DNA of 64,000 nt, taken from contig JAKSOL010000002.1 in the NCBI GenBank assembly GCA_024405635.1, positions 153,458 through 217,457 of the forward strand, given 5' to 3'. This document shows positions 44,822 to 54,090 of the stretch, piece after piece. This DNA comes from Salinivirgaceae bacterium (lineage in GTDB: Bacteria > Bacteroidota > Bacteroidia > Bacteroidales > SZUA-534). The notes beneath the pieces were generated by a model. The model saw only the letters and a program-made list of their open reading frames with translations. It had not been told where the DNA came from and searched no databases. The position numbers and the translations under genes were made by a program. Within the stretch, counting starts at the first letter, position 1. Each line of letters opens with the position of its first letter.

Positions 44822-45871
44822 ATGTTATCGCATGAGGTGATTTCGTTTGTGGCATTTTTGCTATTGGTAGCATTTATGCTTTTTATCGACCTTGGAGTTT
44901 TTCATAAAGACGATCATGTGGTGTCAGCAAAAGAGGCAGGCATTTGGAGTTGTGTTTGGATAGGAACTGCGCTTTTGTTTTCATTGGTATTGTATTTCTG
45001 GGGCGATTTGATTCACAATATCACTTCAATATCTGATTTACAAGCTATAAATCAGAAATATAGCCATGGTTTAAAAATAGATGAATCGGTTGGCTTGGCG
45101 GCCAATATTGCTAATTATAGGCATGCATTGTCGCTTGAGTATCTTTCGGGGTTGTTAATCGAAAAGTCACTATCGGTTGACAATATCTTTGTTATGATAT
45201 TGGTTTTCACTAGTTTCAATATCAATCGCATATATTATCATCGAGTTTTGTTTTGGGGCATAATAACGGCTGTTGTGTTGCGCTTTGTGTTCATTTTTAC
45301 ATGCTCGGCCATTATAGTTCGTTTTGAATGGGTTCTAGCATTGTTTGGCGTGGTGCTTATTATTTCGGGTGTTAAAATGTTCTTCAATAAAGACGATGAG
45401 CAAATGGATACCGATAATCACCCGATGGTGAAGTTTGCTTCAAAGCACTTTAGTTTATTGCCTGGCGAGCATGGCCATAACTTTTTCGTTCGTCAAGATG
45501 GTAAGTTGTACATAACAGCATTGTTTTTGGTGTTGTTGGTTATAGAGTTTACCGACATTGTTTTTGCTGTTGATTCAATTCCAGCCATATTTGCTGTTAC
45601 AAAAGATCCGTTTATTGTATTCTTTTCAAACATCTTTGCCATTTTGGGGCTAAGGTCGTTGTTCTTTTTGCTCGATAGCGTAATGAACAAATTTTGGTTT
45701 TTGCACTATGGATTGTCGGTATTGCTAACATTTATAGGTATTGAAATGCTTATTGATATTGTTCTTGGCATAAGTGTATCAACTTTCGTTTCGCTTATGG
45801 TGATAATAGGCATTTTGGTGTTGAGTGTGTCAATATCGTTGGCTTTTCCACAAAAAGAAAAGGGTAATTAG
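44822..45871 (+). CDS. TerC family integral membrane protein
   Basis: 349 residues from the ATG at 44822; a TTG two codons earlier also exists. About nine hydrophobic helices are present. TerC/Alx marks are LEYLSGLLIEKSLSVDNIFVM, VIEFTDIVFAVDSIPAIFAVT and IFAILGLRSLFFLL, with the acidic residues in the membrane that bind metal. TerC/Alx proteins export manganese and related ions or support metalation of secreted proteins. It is the last gene of the ordinary chromosome; the next base begins a compositionally different region. Confidence 0.92.
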   Translation: MLSHEVISFVAFLLLVAFMLFIDLGVFHKDDHVVSAKEAGIWSCVWIGTALLFSLVLYFWGDLIHNITSISDLQAINQKYSHGLKIDESVGLAANIANYRHALSLEYLSGLLIEKSLSVDNIFVMILVFTSFNINRIYYHRVLFWGIITAVVLRFVFIFTCSAIIVRFEWVLALFGVVLIISGVKMFFNKDDEQMDTDNHPMVKFASKHFSLLPGEHGHNFFVRQDGKLYITALFLVLLVIEFTDIVFAVDSIPAIFAVTKDPFIVFFSNIFAILGLRSLFFLLDSVMNKFWFLHYGLSVLLTFIGIEMLIDIVLGISVSTFVSLMVIIGILVLSVSISLAFPQKEKGN

Positions 45872-46159
45872 TTGGGGCTCACCTTTGAACCAAAAGAAAT
45901 CCAAGTCTGCCTTGTACCGGTGAACGGTGCAAGCCTGCTAAATACTCAAACTCTTGAGAAAGAGCTGAATAAGATTTTCAAACCTGCCGTGGCAAGTGTG
46001 AAGGTTAGCACTCACAGCGGCATAACCATTGACTACGCCAATGGCAGTGGCTTTGCGCACCAAATCCCCATTACACCCTTTCAAAACACCTATGCAACTG
46101 CCGCCACCTACGACAACTATATCCGCGACACTGCGTGTATGGAAGTTGAGTGCAACTGA
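45872..46159 (+). pseudogene. Gene remnant at the left edge of the accessory region
   Basis: A 95-codon frame begins in the base after the TerC stop, with TTG as the only start, and ends in TGA. It has no signal, and both ends look cut. The residues (KEIQVCLVPVNGASLLNTQ, ITIDYANGSGF) read like an internal piece of a large extracellular protein. Codon use is richer in G/C third positions than the TerC gene and like 48-52 kb. I do not recognise the parent family. A leftover of recombination or insertion is the best guess. Confidence 0.4.
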
Positions 46160-46172
46160 AACTTTATGCGGG

Positions 46173-46204
46173 TTTGCAAATCGCCAAACAAATAAATATT
46201 TTTG
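46173..46204 (+). promoter_or_regulatory. Promoter of the AAA-ATPase gene
   Basis: TTTG (46173-46176), 20 nt, TATTTTTG (46197-46204). The ATG at 46222 lies 18 nt later, so transcription of the full-length (now interrupted) gene is supported. Confidence 0.6.
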
Positions 46205-46221
46205 CACAAACGGTTTCAGAA

Positions 46222-47769
46222 ATGAAATATCCGATAGGCATACAGACATTTGAGGAAATAATTACAGACGGTTACGTATAAGTGGACAAGACCGAGCTGG
46301 TTTACAAACTAGTAGATTCAGGCAAATACTATTTTCTAAGTCGTCCGCGCAGGTTTGGCAAAAGTCTGCTAACCACTACATTAGAGGCATATTTCAACGG
46401 GCGCAAAGACCTTTTCCGCGGCCTCGCAATGGAACGATTGGAAAAGGATTGGACGCAGTTTCCGGTGTTTCATCTAGATTTTTCGGGAGAATCATACGTA
46501 AACGAAGGCACAACAGAAGCTGTTATAAACAAGTTTCTGACTGATAATGAATCAAAATACGGCACAGACAAAGATGAAACCACCTTTGGATTGCGATTGT
46601 TGGGATTGATAAACCGTGCCAAGGAACAAACAGGTCAAAAAGTTGTCTTGCTTATAGATGAATATGACAAACCGCTAACAGACGCCATAGGGCAACCCGA
46701 ACAACAAGACCGAAACCGCACCCAGTTACAAAGTATCTATAGTGTCATGAAACGCGCCGACAGCAGCATACGCTTCGCCTTTCTGACGGGCGTAACACGA
46801 TACGGCAAATTGGGAATATTCAGCGCGGCCAACAATCCGCAGGACATATCCATGAGCAACACCTATGCCACAATATGCGGAGTATCAGAATCAGAATTAC
46901 ACAAATATTTCGACAATGAGGTGCAGAATTTCGCCAATAAAATGAATGCAACAAAAGACGAAATGTACGAACTTCTGAAACGCAAGTACGATGGCTATCA
47001 CTTCAGTATCGAATCAACCGACATTTACAATCCGTTCAGTTTGCTCAACGCATTGTCTGACAAACGGATGGATAATTATTGGTTCAGCACCGGCACCCCC
47101 ACATATCTGGCAAAAATGCTGAAAGCAAGGAACTATGACCTTACAAAATTCAATGGCGGAATTAATTCCACAGAGGAAGGAATTGCATCGTTTGGAAATG
47201 GCGATGAGAACATCACTGCCGCACTCTACCAAGGCGGCTATCTGACTATTAAAGGATATGACGGACGAAGGTTTTACCAGTTGGGATTTCCCAACGAAGA
47301 AGTGGCCGACGGTTTTGTGCAATACTTAGTGACCGAGTATTCGGGCAAAGGCTTAGGTGCTCTTGACGATGACTTTGTGGCTTTGCGAGATGCCATTGAA
47401 ACTGACAATGTTGATGGCTTCATGCAACAAATACAAGTGATTATTAGCCAAATACCATTCGAAAGCCACGAACCAAAACTGATTGAGGCTAACTTCCGCA
47501 ATATGTTGTACTTAATGATGCGTTCCACAGGGCATCAGGCTAAAATCGAACTTCCTGTTTTAGGCGGTCGCATCGATGTCTTCTTTGAAACCAAAGTGTG
47601 CGCCTACATTATCGAGTGCAAGCGCGACCAATCGGCTGCCGAAGCCCTTGCACAGATTGATGAGAAGAAGTATGCCGTCAGAATCAGCGCCCCTGGCAAG
47701 CGCGTGGTGAAAATAGGCGCCAGCTTCAGCACCACCGAGCGCAACCTTACAGAATGGGTTGTCGGGTGA
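46222..47769 (+). pseudogene. AAA-ATPase-like / PD-(D/E)XK (DUF1703) protein, interrupted by an in-frame stop
   Basis: The family normally begins [26 protein letters not shown]. Here the ATG at 46222 gives [19 protein letters not shown] (19 codons), then TAA at 46279-46281 where a Tyr codon is expected. GTG at 46282 continues in the same frame for 495 residues. The rest is intact: P-loop SRPRRFGKSLLTT, LLIDEYDKPL (Walker B region), FLTGVTRYGKLGIFSAANN, and a C-terminal nuclease-like domain with GGRIDVFFETKVCAYIIECKRD. Either it is a young pseudogene or GTG 46282 restarts translation. The family is multicopy in many Bacteroidota and of unknown role. Confidence 0.8.
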
Positions 47770-48074
47770 GCCATTCCCACCAGAAAAATCCTTCCTAACG
47801 AAAATAATCGAAGACTATCGAAGATATTGTTTTAGTGACTATATTTGAGAGTTATTTTTGCGATTCGCGATTGCTGTTGACATTTGCCGACATTGTCTGA
47901 TATTGTACGCATACGGTGTTTTAACAGCTGAAACATAAGAATTTGGCACTGACAAGCAAGTTGTGCATTGCTGGCACGGGACAAGATAACGGAGCCGGAT
48001 GGTGATGTAGGGAAAGCGATTTTTTCAAAAAAAAAGATTGTGAGCATTTTTATGCCACAGGTGCACTCTGGAAT
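47770..48074. other. Intergenic region before the 1505-residue protein gene, 305 bp
   Basis: TATATTTG (47840-47847) fits the -7 element but has no spaced TTTG upstream. A short direct repeat ATCGAAGA occurs at 47807 and 47817. No gene or strong hairpin is seen. Confidence 0.4.
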
Positions 48075-51000
48075 ATGAAGTTTTGTGTGAAAACTCTGCT
48101 AACATTTGCAATGGCATGTTGCGTGTCGTTTTTGCCGCTGTGCGCAGGTACGGTCTGTGCGCAGGATGGCGCAAATGACACCGATGTTTTCGTATCTGAG
48201 GCGGCCGATGCCGTTTCTTCGCTGCTCGACTCGCTGAAGCTCACCGACGACCAGCAGCAGCGCCTTGATGCCGCCCGAAGTGTCTTTGAGACTGTCAAAT
48301 CGGCATCGAATACGGTAAAATCACTTGAAGACCTGTTCCGCAAGCGCGAGTTGAGCCTGCCTGTGGGCGTTGGCGACGGAGAAAAATACCTTATCTGCAT
48401 AAACGAGATTTACAGCGACAACGACGGCAATTCGCACATGAAGGTGTCGTGCATCATACCGCTGAACGAGAGCGGCAAGCAGCTCGCCTTCGACGGCGAA
48501 GCCATTGTTGAAGGACAGAACGGTGTGGGCACACGCGGCCGAATTGAGCTGGTGGCACCGCTTGAGCGACAGTTGGGCGGCGAAAGTTCGGTAATCTTCA
48601 AAGCCGGCACCGCTGTTGAGTTTGGTTGCAACGGATTCGAGAAACTGACGGCCAAACTGGCCTTTACGCTGAAAAGCAGCTCCATACAGACTATTGATGC
48701 CGCAGGGAAACGTACCGGACGGCTGCGGGCCGATTTGGAAGCTGACATCGACGACATCAACAACTTCACCGTATCGTTCGGCATCAACAATAGGTTTGTG
48801 ATGAAGGGGCTCGGCAACTATATTTTCAGCATCAGCGGAGCCACGCTCGACCAGAGCTACACCCAGACATCGGCCATGGTGAGCTTCCCCGACGGCTACT
48901 TTGAAGGCGGCACTGATGACGACCGCAACATGTGGCGTGGCCTTGCCATATCGCAGGCCGAAGTGCAGCTGCCCGACTTCATGAGCCGCCAGGACACAAC
49001 CAAAGCGCCAACACCGACCCGCTTGTCGCTTTCGGGCGTGATAATCGACGGTGAAGGTTTCAGCTGCCATGCCGCGGCGCAGAATGTTACATCGAACAGT
49101 GTCAAATCCGACTCGTGGGACCTGAGCGTGAGCGATTTTGAAATCAGCCTTCTGCGTAATCAGGTAAAAGGCGTAACCTTTGGCGGTAAAATCAACGTGC
49201 CGCCATTGGGCGAAAGTTCGAAACTCGACTACGCGGCCAGCCTGAACATCGAAACCAGCAATTACAGCATTGAAGCCGCCCTACCCGACAGCGCCGAGTT
49301 TCCGATGCTGAGCGGCGCGCTTGAGATTGCATCGAACTCAACAATAAGGGTTGAGATTGACGGCAACAAGATTAAGCCCGAACTCAACCTGAACGGAACA
49401 ATATCAATCAACGCGGCCATTGGCAACAGCCAGAACAACAACCGCCTGACTCTGCCCGACATCGAATTCCAGCAGATGCGCATCAGCCCAACTGATTTCA
49501 GTTTGGGGCATGTTGGACTCACCGGCAAGCTGCAGACGCCCAATGTGGCCGGATTCCAACTCACAGTGAGCGAGATAAGCAGCTTTGAGACCGACGACAG
49601 CACTTCGGCCGGGCTGGCAGTTACGGCAGGCGTGCATGTGGCCGAAAAATTCACCGGCGAAGCCGGGCTGCGGCTCTACGGCAACATACAGAAATGGAAA
49701 TTCAGCGATGTTGAGATTGGAAAAATACACATCGGATATGAACAGAACGCCTTCTCGCTTGCGGGCGGCATTGAGTTCCGTAGCGGCGACGAGATATACG
49801 GCCGTGGCTTCCGTGGCGATGTTAAGATGAAACTGCTGAACGGCCAGCTGCAGGTTGACGCCGTGGCGGTTTTCGGCAAAAAAGACAACTACCGATACTT
49901 CCTGACCGATGCTTTTCTTGAAACCACGCCAGCCAAAGGCGTTAAAGTATCGTTCCTGAACTTCTACGGCGTTGGCGGCGGCCTTTACAGCAAGATGCAA
50001 CAGCAACGCGGTGAGGCGACGTGCGATTTCGGCGAATCGCTGTCAAAAATAAACTATGTGCCCAACAAAGATGTGTCCATAGGTCTGATGGCGCGCACAA
50101 AATTCGGCTTCTCGGGCAGCGACAAGCTTATGGATGCCGATGTGGGGCTCGAAATACAGTTTAACAAAAATTGGGGCGTTAACTTCATACAGCTGCGCGG
50201 CGACGCCACCTTTGTGTGCAAGGATTTGGGCGCAGGCCTGGCTCAGAGCATAAAGAGCAATATGGATAAGATTGAAGGCGCTTCGAAAGGTGTTGTGGAA
50301 TTCAAGAAGGAGCAACTGGCCGAACCTAAAAACAACGGCGTTCTGCGCGCTTCGATGGGTATGATGTTCGATATTGAGAACGAGACGTTTACTTCTGACC
50401 TGAAGGCCTACCTGAACGTGGGCGACATACTGCGCGGCAGCGGCCCTAACGACCAGCTTGGCTTTGCCAACATTTACGTTTCGAAAGACAAATGGTACAC
50501 CCGCATTGGCACGCCCGATGAGCGCTGCGGAGTAAAATTGTTGGGCATTGCCGAAACCGACAGCTATTTTATGATGGGTGACGACATTCCCGGTCTGCCC
50601 GACTTGCCTGACGAGATTCTGAACAGCAGAGTAATAAGCGACGCACAACGCGGCAAACTGACGAACCGCCCCGATGCCAGACTGCTCGCCCAGGGCAAGG
50701 GCATTGCCATGGGCTCAAGTTTGAAAGTGGGATTCGATGCCACGCTGAAACCCTTCTACGCCACTTTCAATTTGGGCATGGGCACCGAGTTTCTGCTGAA
50801 AGACTACGGCCCCAATGTGCACTGCAAGGGCTCGAGCGACCCGGTGGGCATTAACGGCTGGTATGCGCAGGCGCAGGCTTGGGCATACGGCAACGCCAGC
50901 GTTGGAATGAAGGTGAATCTGTTTAAGAAATCGCGCGAATTCAACATTTTCAAAGGCGGAATGGTTTCGTACCTGACAGGCGCCGGCCCCAAGCCCTTCT

Positions 51001-52592
51001 ATTTCAACGGCATGGTTGGCGGCGATTTCAATGTGCTGAACGGACTGGTTAAAGGCCGTTTCACATTCGATTTCCAGATTGGCGACACCTGCCAGATGGT
51101 TGGAGGAAGCCCCTTTGGCGAGGATGTGATTGCACAGCTCACACCCGACGGCGGCAGCACCGATGTGAACGTGTTTGTTGCCCCGCAGCTTGTGCTGAAC
51201 GTGCCGGCAAACCAAAAAATGGACCTTGACGACGGCTGTACGTACCGCATTGATATTGACGAGTTTACAATAACCAATCTCGAAAGCAACGCTGCCGTTG
51301 AAGCCACCATGCAGACAAGCGACGACAACCGCACCTTCACCTACAAGCTGAAGAGCCCGCTTGAGAGCCGGCAGAAACACAAGGTGCAAGCCAAAGTATC
51401 GTTTAAGAAACTGAGCGGCGGCAAATGGGAAACCGTTAAGAACGAAGACGGCACAGCCTGCGTTGAGACCAAGACCGTAGAGTTCACTTCGGGCGACAGA
51501 CCTGACTACATTATGCCCGAGCATGTACTATACAGCTACCCTGCCGACCGCCAGTACAACTTCTACAGCAGCGAGCACTCTGAGGTTTACCTGCTTGTGG
51601 AGTACGACTACAGCTACCTTTTCACCACCCAAAAACCTAAGGACTGCGACCAACTGCTGCAACTCACACCCTTTGGCGGCAAGGCGCAGACCACCACTTT
51701 CAATTACACCACCAGCCCACGCCAAACCACCGACCCCAATGTGCGGTTTGAGGTTTACGCCAGCACAAGCAAACTCAGTTTCTCGCCCGATGTTATTTAT
51801 CACCTTGCCATTATAAACAAACCCACGGCAACAGCAGCCAAAACCGACGCCAACATTAAAGCCACCAGCGAAAAAATTGCCGACACCCGTTCCGATATGC
51901 AGAAGACCACACGCTCAGCCGAAGGCACAATTGAGATTAAGGATATTACAAATATTTATGAGCTTGATTTTAGAACGAGTGCTTATAGTACGTTTAGCGA
52001 GAAGATGGGGAAAATGGCAATTGGTAGTATTGTACCATGGCAAGAATACTCATTTGTTTATAATCTAAAAGCAAACATTGTTGACAAAAGCACCACCACA
52101 GAAAACCTTGATTTTACAGAATACGAAAACAACTCTGATGCTGGCAGCATTAAGATAAAACCAGACTATGCAAATACACCATGGTATGTTGACAATGTAG
52201 AGCCATTGATGTATGGAAACGAAGATTTACAAAAAGTAATAGGCAATATTGAGCCACCAACCAATAGAGATATTATGTATTGGTACAACGGTTCTGGCTT
52301 TACAAAACTTAGTGATAATGCTATTGAAACAGGTACTCGCAATAGCGTAGACGGATGGAACAATATAAACAACCACATGCAAAAATACATTGATGAAGAT
52401 TTGTGTAGCATAAGAACTACAGTAGCCAATAAAGTAGCAAAAGGAACAGCTAAAACCGAAGGTGTACAACAATTTTTAAATGCAGACAACATACCACCAA
52501 CCACCAAGGGGGCATATCCTATAATATTAGAATATACCTTGCCCGGCAAGAGCAAGACAACAAGCAAATATCAAATGAATTTAAATTTATAA
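48075..52592 (+). CDS. Giant secreted protein of unknown function (1505 residues)
   Basis: A signal peptide (about 1-30, ending TVCAQ) is followed by a short coiled segment (35-95). Then come about 1,100 residues of repeating amphipathic beta strands (for example FSLAGGIEFRSGDEIYGRGFRGDVKMKLLNGQ), suggestive of beta-helix or barrel-like modules. A region near 1030-1150 resembles Ig-like strands. There is no T9SS sorting domain at its C-terminus (ends YQMNLNL). The DNA is GC-rich up to about 51930, then AT-rich for the last 220 codons. It is 12 nt before a FISUMP lipoprotein and about 1.5 kb before an SprB protein. No named family is recognised. Confidence 0.8.
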   Translation: MKFCVKTLLTFAMACCVSFLPLCAGTVCAQDGANDTDVFVSEAADAVSSLLDSLKLTDDQQQRLDAARSVFETVKSASNTVKSLEDLFRKRELSLPVGVGDGEKYLICINEIYSDNDGNSHMKVSCIIPLNESGKQLAFDGEAIVEGQNGVGTRGRIELVAPLERQLGGESSVIFKAGTAVEFGCNGFEKLTAKLAFTLKSSSIQTIDAAGKRTGRLRADLEADIDDINNFTVSFGINNRFVMKGLGNYIFSISGATLDQSYTQTSAMVSFPDGYFEGGTDDDRNMWRGLAISQAEVQLPDFMSRQDTTKAPTPTRLSLSGVIIDGEGFSCHAAAQNVTSNSVKSDSWDLSVSDFEISLLRNQVKGVTFGGKINVPPLGESSKLDYAASLNIETSNYSIEAALPDSAEFPMLSGALEIASNSTIRVEIDGNKIKPELNLNGTISINAAIGNSQNNNRLTLPDIEFQQMRISPTDFSLGHVGLTGKLQTPNVAGFQLTVSEISSFETDDSTSAGLAVTAGVHVAEKFTGEAGLRLYGNIQKWKFSDVEIGKIHIGYEQNAFSLAGGIEFRSGDEIYGRGFRGDVKMKLLNGQLQVDAVAVFGKKDNYRYFLTDAFLETTPAKGVKVSFLNFYGVGGGLYSKMQQQRGEATCDFGESLSKINYVPNKDVSIGLMARTKFGFSGSDKLMDADVGLEIQFNKNWGVNFIQLRGDATFVCKDLGAGLAQSIKSNMDKIEGASKGVVEFKKEQLAEPKNNGVLRASMGMMFDIENETFTSDLKAYLNVGDILRGSGPNDQLGFANIYVSKDKWYTRIGTPDERCGVKLLGIAETDSYFMMGDDIPGLPDLPDEILNSRVISDAQRGKLTNRPDARLLAQGKGIAMGSSLKVGFDATLKPFYATFNLGMGTEFLLKDYGPNVHCKGSSDPVGINGWYAQAQAWAYGNASVGMKVNLFKKSREFNIFKGGMVSYLTGAGPKPFYFNGMVGGDFNVLNGLVKGRFTFDFQIGDTCQMVGGSPFGEDVIAQLTPDGGSTDVNVFVAPQLVLNVPANQKMDLDDGCTYRIDIDEFTITNLESNAAVEATMQTSDDNRTFTYKLKSPLESRQKHKVQAKVSFKKLSGGKWETVKNEDGTACVETKTVEFTSGDRPDYIMPEHVLYSYPADRQYNFYSSEHSEVYLLVEYDYSYLFTTQKPKDCDQLLQLTPFGGKAQTTTFNYTTSPRQTTDPNVRFEVYASTSKLSFSPDVIYHLAIINKPTATAAKTDANIKATSEKIADTRSDMQKTTRSAEGTIEIKDITNIYELDFRTSAYSTFSEKMGKMAIGSIVPWQEYSFVYNLKANIVDKSTTTENLDFTEYENNSDAGSIKIKPDYANTPWYVDNVEPLMYGNEDLQKVIGNIEPPTNRDIMYWYNGSGFTKLSDNAIETGTRNSVDGWNNINNHMQKYIDEDLCSIRTTVANKVAKGTAKTEGVQQFLNADNIPPTTKGAYPIILEYTLPGKSKTTSKYQMNLNL

Positions 52593-52604
52593 AAACAAAA
52601 AATT

Positions 52605-54080
52605 ATGAAAACAAAAAAACTATTAACCATTGCCGCAATGGCATGTGTGGCATTGAACTTTACAAGTTGCAAGGACGAGGAATTTGACTTGTCTTTTGAA
52701 AAATGCGTATCGGAAGTTGATGCTATAAAAATTAAAGATGGCGACACCATTTGCAAGAGAAGTATCAATTTGAAAATGCCTGTTTACACTAACTATGAAA
52801 GTGTGAAAGGCAGAAGCCTTATTAAAGTAGGCACATCAAAGGAAAATATGTCTGTTGTAGGAGCAACCAGCATAGAATTAGAGCCATTTGCCATTTATTA
52901 TGTAGAAGCCACACCATATATAGTTCACGGAAACGATACAACATTTGGCGATACTCAGGAAATTAAATTCTACTCCATACCAAAGCATGATTTAGCCCTG
53001 ACAGCTGATTATGGCAATGGTGATATTGCCGCCAATATCCATTGGAAACTGCAGTATTACTACGAAGAAGATGATAAAGTGGTGTATGAAGCAACAACTG
53101 ACAATCCCTTTGAAGCAGGTTATAGTTCAGCGACTAAACACATAATTCACAATTATTACGAATGCAACAATTTAGCATCAATGGTTAATGTCAATCTGAT
53201 TACTAGTTACGACACAGCATACAACAAGAGTGCAATGACGTTCCCTGTCAGTGTTGATTCATGTTACATTGCTCAAGGAGGAACACGTGAAAGACCCGAC
53301 TATCCAGCATACATTTACAGGTATTGGAAAGATGGCAAGACCATAATGCATTACGACCCTGTTATATACGATTTCTGCTTTGATGTTGCCGTTCCAGTTG
53401 GAGAAAGCACCATTAGTGTAAAAGACACCATTCGTGGCATATTGATGGACAAACAGAACTGTGTTTGTGATTATGAATTCAATATATACAGAATTGCAAA
53501 AATAGGTAATAAGGTTTGGACTCTTGATGACTATAGGGGGCCGACTAGAATGGAATACCCATTGGAAATAGTACACAAAAATTGGTTAATTGATTTTTAT
53601 GGGTATAATGAGTATTTATACAATTTTGTTAATAGCTATGGGTATGGAATAAACTATTTAAAAGGTTACCATGAGGCAAATGAAGAAGATTGGAATGACT
53701 TGTTGATGTATTTAGGAATAAATGAGAAAACAGATACATTATCCATGTATGACGAAAACGTTTTAATAAAATTAGGAAATACAGACACGACATTGAACCG
53801 TTATTTTGCAACTAACGGTGCAGTGCATGAATTATTCTCATCATACGGATGGACAGACAGTGTCGGCAATTTTACAGAAACATATCAAGGTGTTTTCAAC
53901 GCAGTTCCTAAAGGAGGAGTATATTCTTCGATAAAATACGATAATTTAATAAGAGGCAAATATGCTTTTTTTAGATCAAAAGGTCTTACTTGTTACATTA
54001 TATCAAAGAATTATGGCGGTATAGCAATTGGTGGTCATTCGTTTCTTTATTTGGGTAGTATTAGATTCGTAAAGGATTAA
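52605..54080 (+). CDS. Lipoprotein with degenerate FISUMP domain
   Basis: 491 residues with lipobox FTSC in NFTSCKDEE. An N-terminal beta-rich part (about 30-290) contains fibronectin-like strands. From about 290 the FISUMP (Fibrobacter succinogenes major paralogue) order appears: YRIAKIGNKVWTLDDYRG, then ANEEDWNDLLMYLG, FNAVPKGGVY and AFFRSKGLTCYI. The tail GIAIGGHSFLYLGSIRFVKD closes it. FISUMP domains are common on surface lipoproteins and bind glycans or matrix in a few cases. Entirely in the AT-rich segment. It sits 12 nt after the 1505-residue gene and 10 nt before the SprB gene, so the three are one transcription unit. Confidence 0.72.
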   Translation: MKTKKLLTIAAMACVALNFTSCKDEEFDLSFEKCVSEVDAIKIKDGDTICKRSINLKMPVYTNYESVKGRSLIKVGTSKENMSVVGATSIELEPFAIYYVEATPYIVHGNDTTFGDTQEIKFYSIPKHDLALTADYGNGDIAANIHWKLQYYYEEDDKVVYEATTDNPFEAGYSSATKHIIHNYYECNNLASMVNVNLITSYDTAYNKSAMTFPVSVDSCYIAQGGTRERPDYPAYIYRYWKDGKTIMHYDPVIYDFCFDVAVPVGESTISVKDTIRGILMDKQNCVCDYEFNIYRIAKIGNKVWTLDDYRGPTRMEYPLEIVHKNWLIDFYGYNEYLYNFVNSYGYGINYLKGYHEANEEDWNDLLMYLGINEKTDTLSMYDENVLIKLGNTDTTLNRYFATNGAVHELFSSYGWTDSVGNFTETYQGVFNAVPKGGVYSSIKYDNLIRGKYAFFRSKGLTCYIISKNYGGIAIGGHSFLYLGSIRFVKD

Positions 54081-54090
54081 CGTTATAATT

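Noticed and set aside
48321..51524. Long minus-strand open frames opposite the 1505-residue gene (up to 269 codons)
   Set aside because: They are shadows of GC-rich coding DNA: low-complexity residue use, no family signature, no spacing or promoter, and the plus-strand gene has a signal peptide and unbroken frame.
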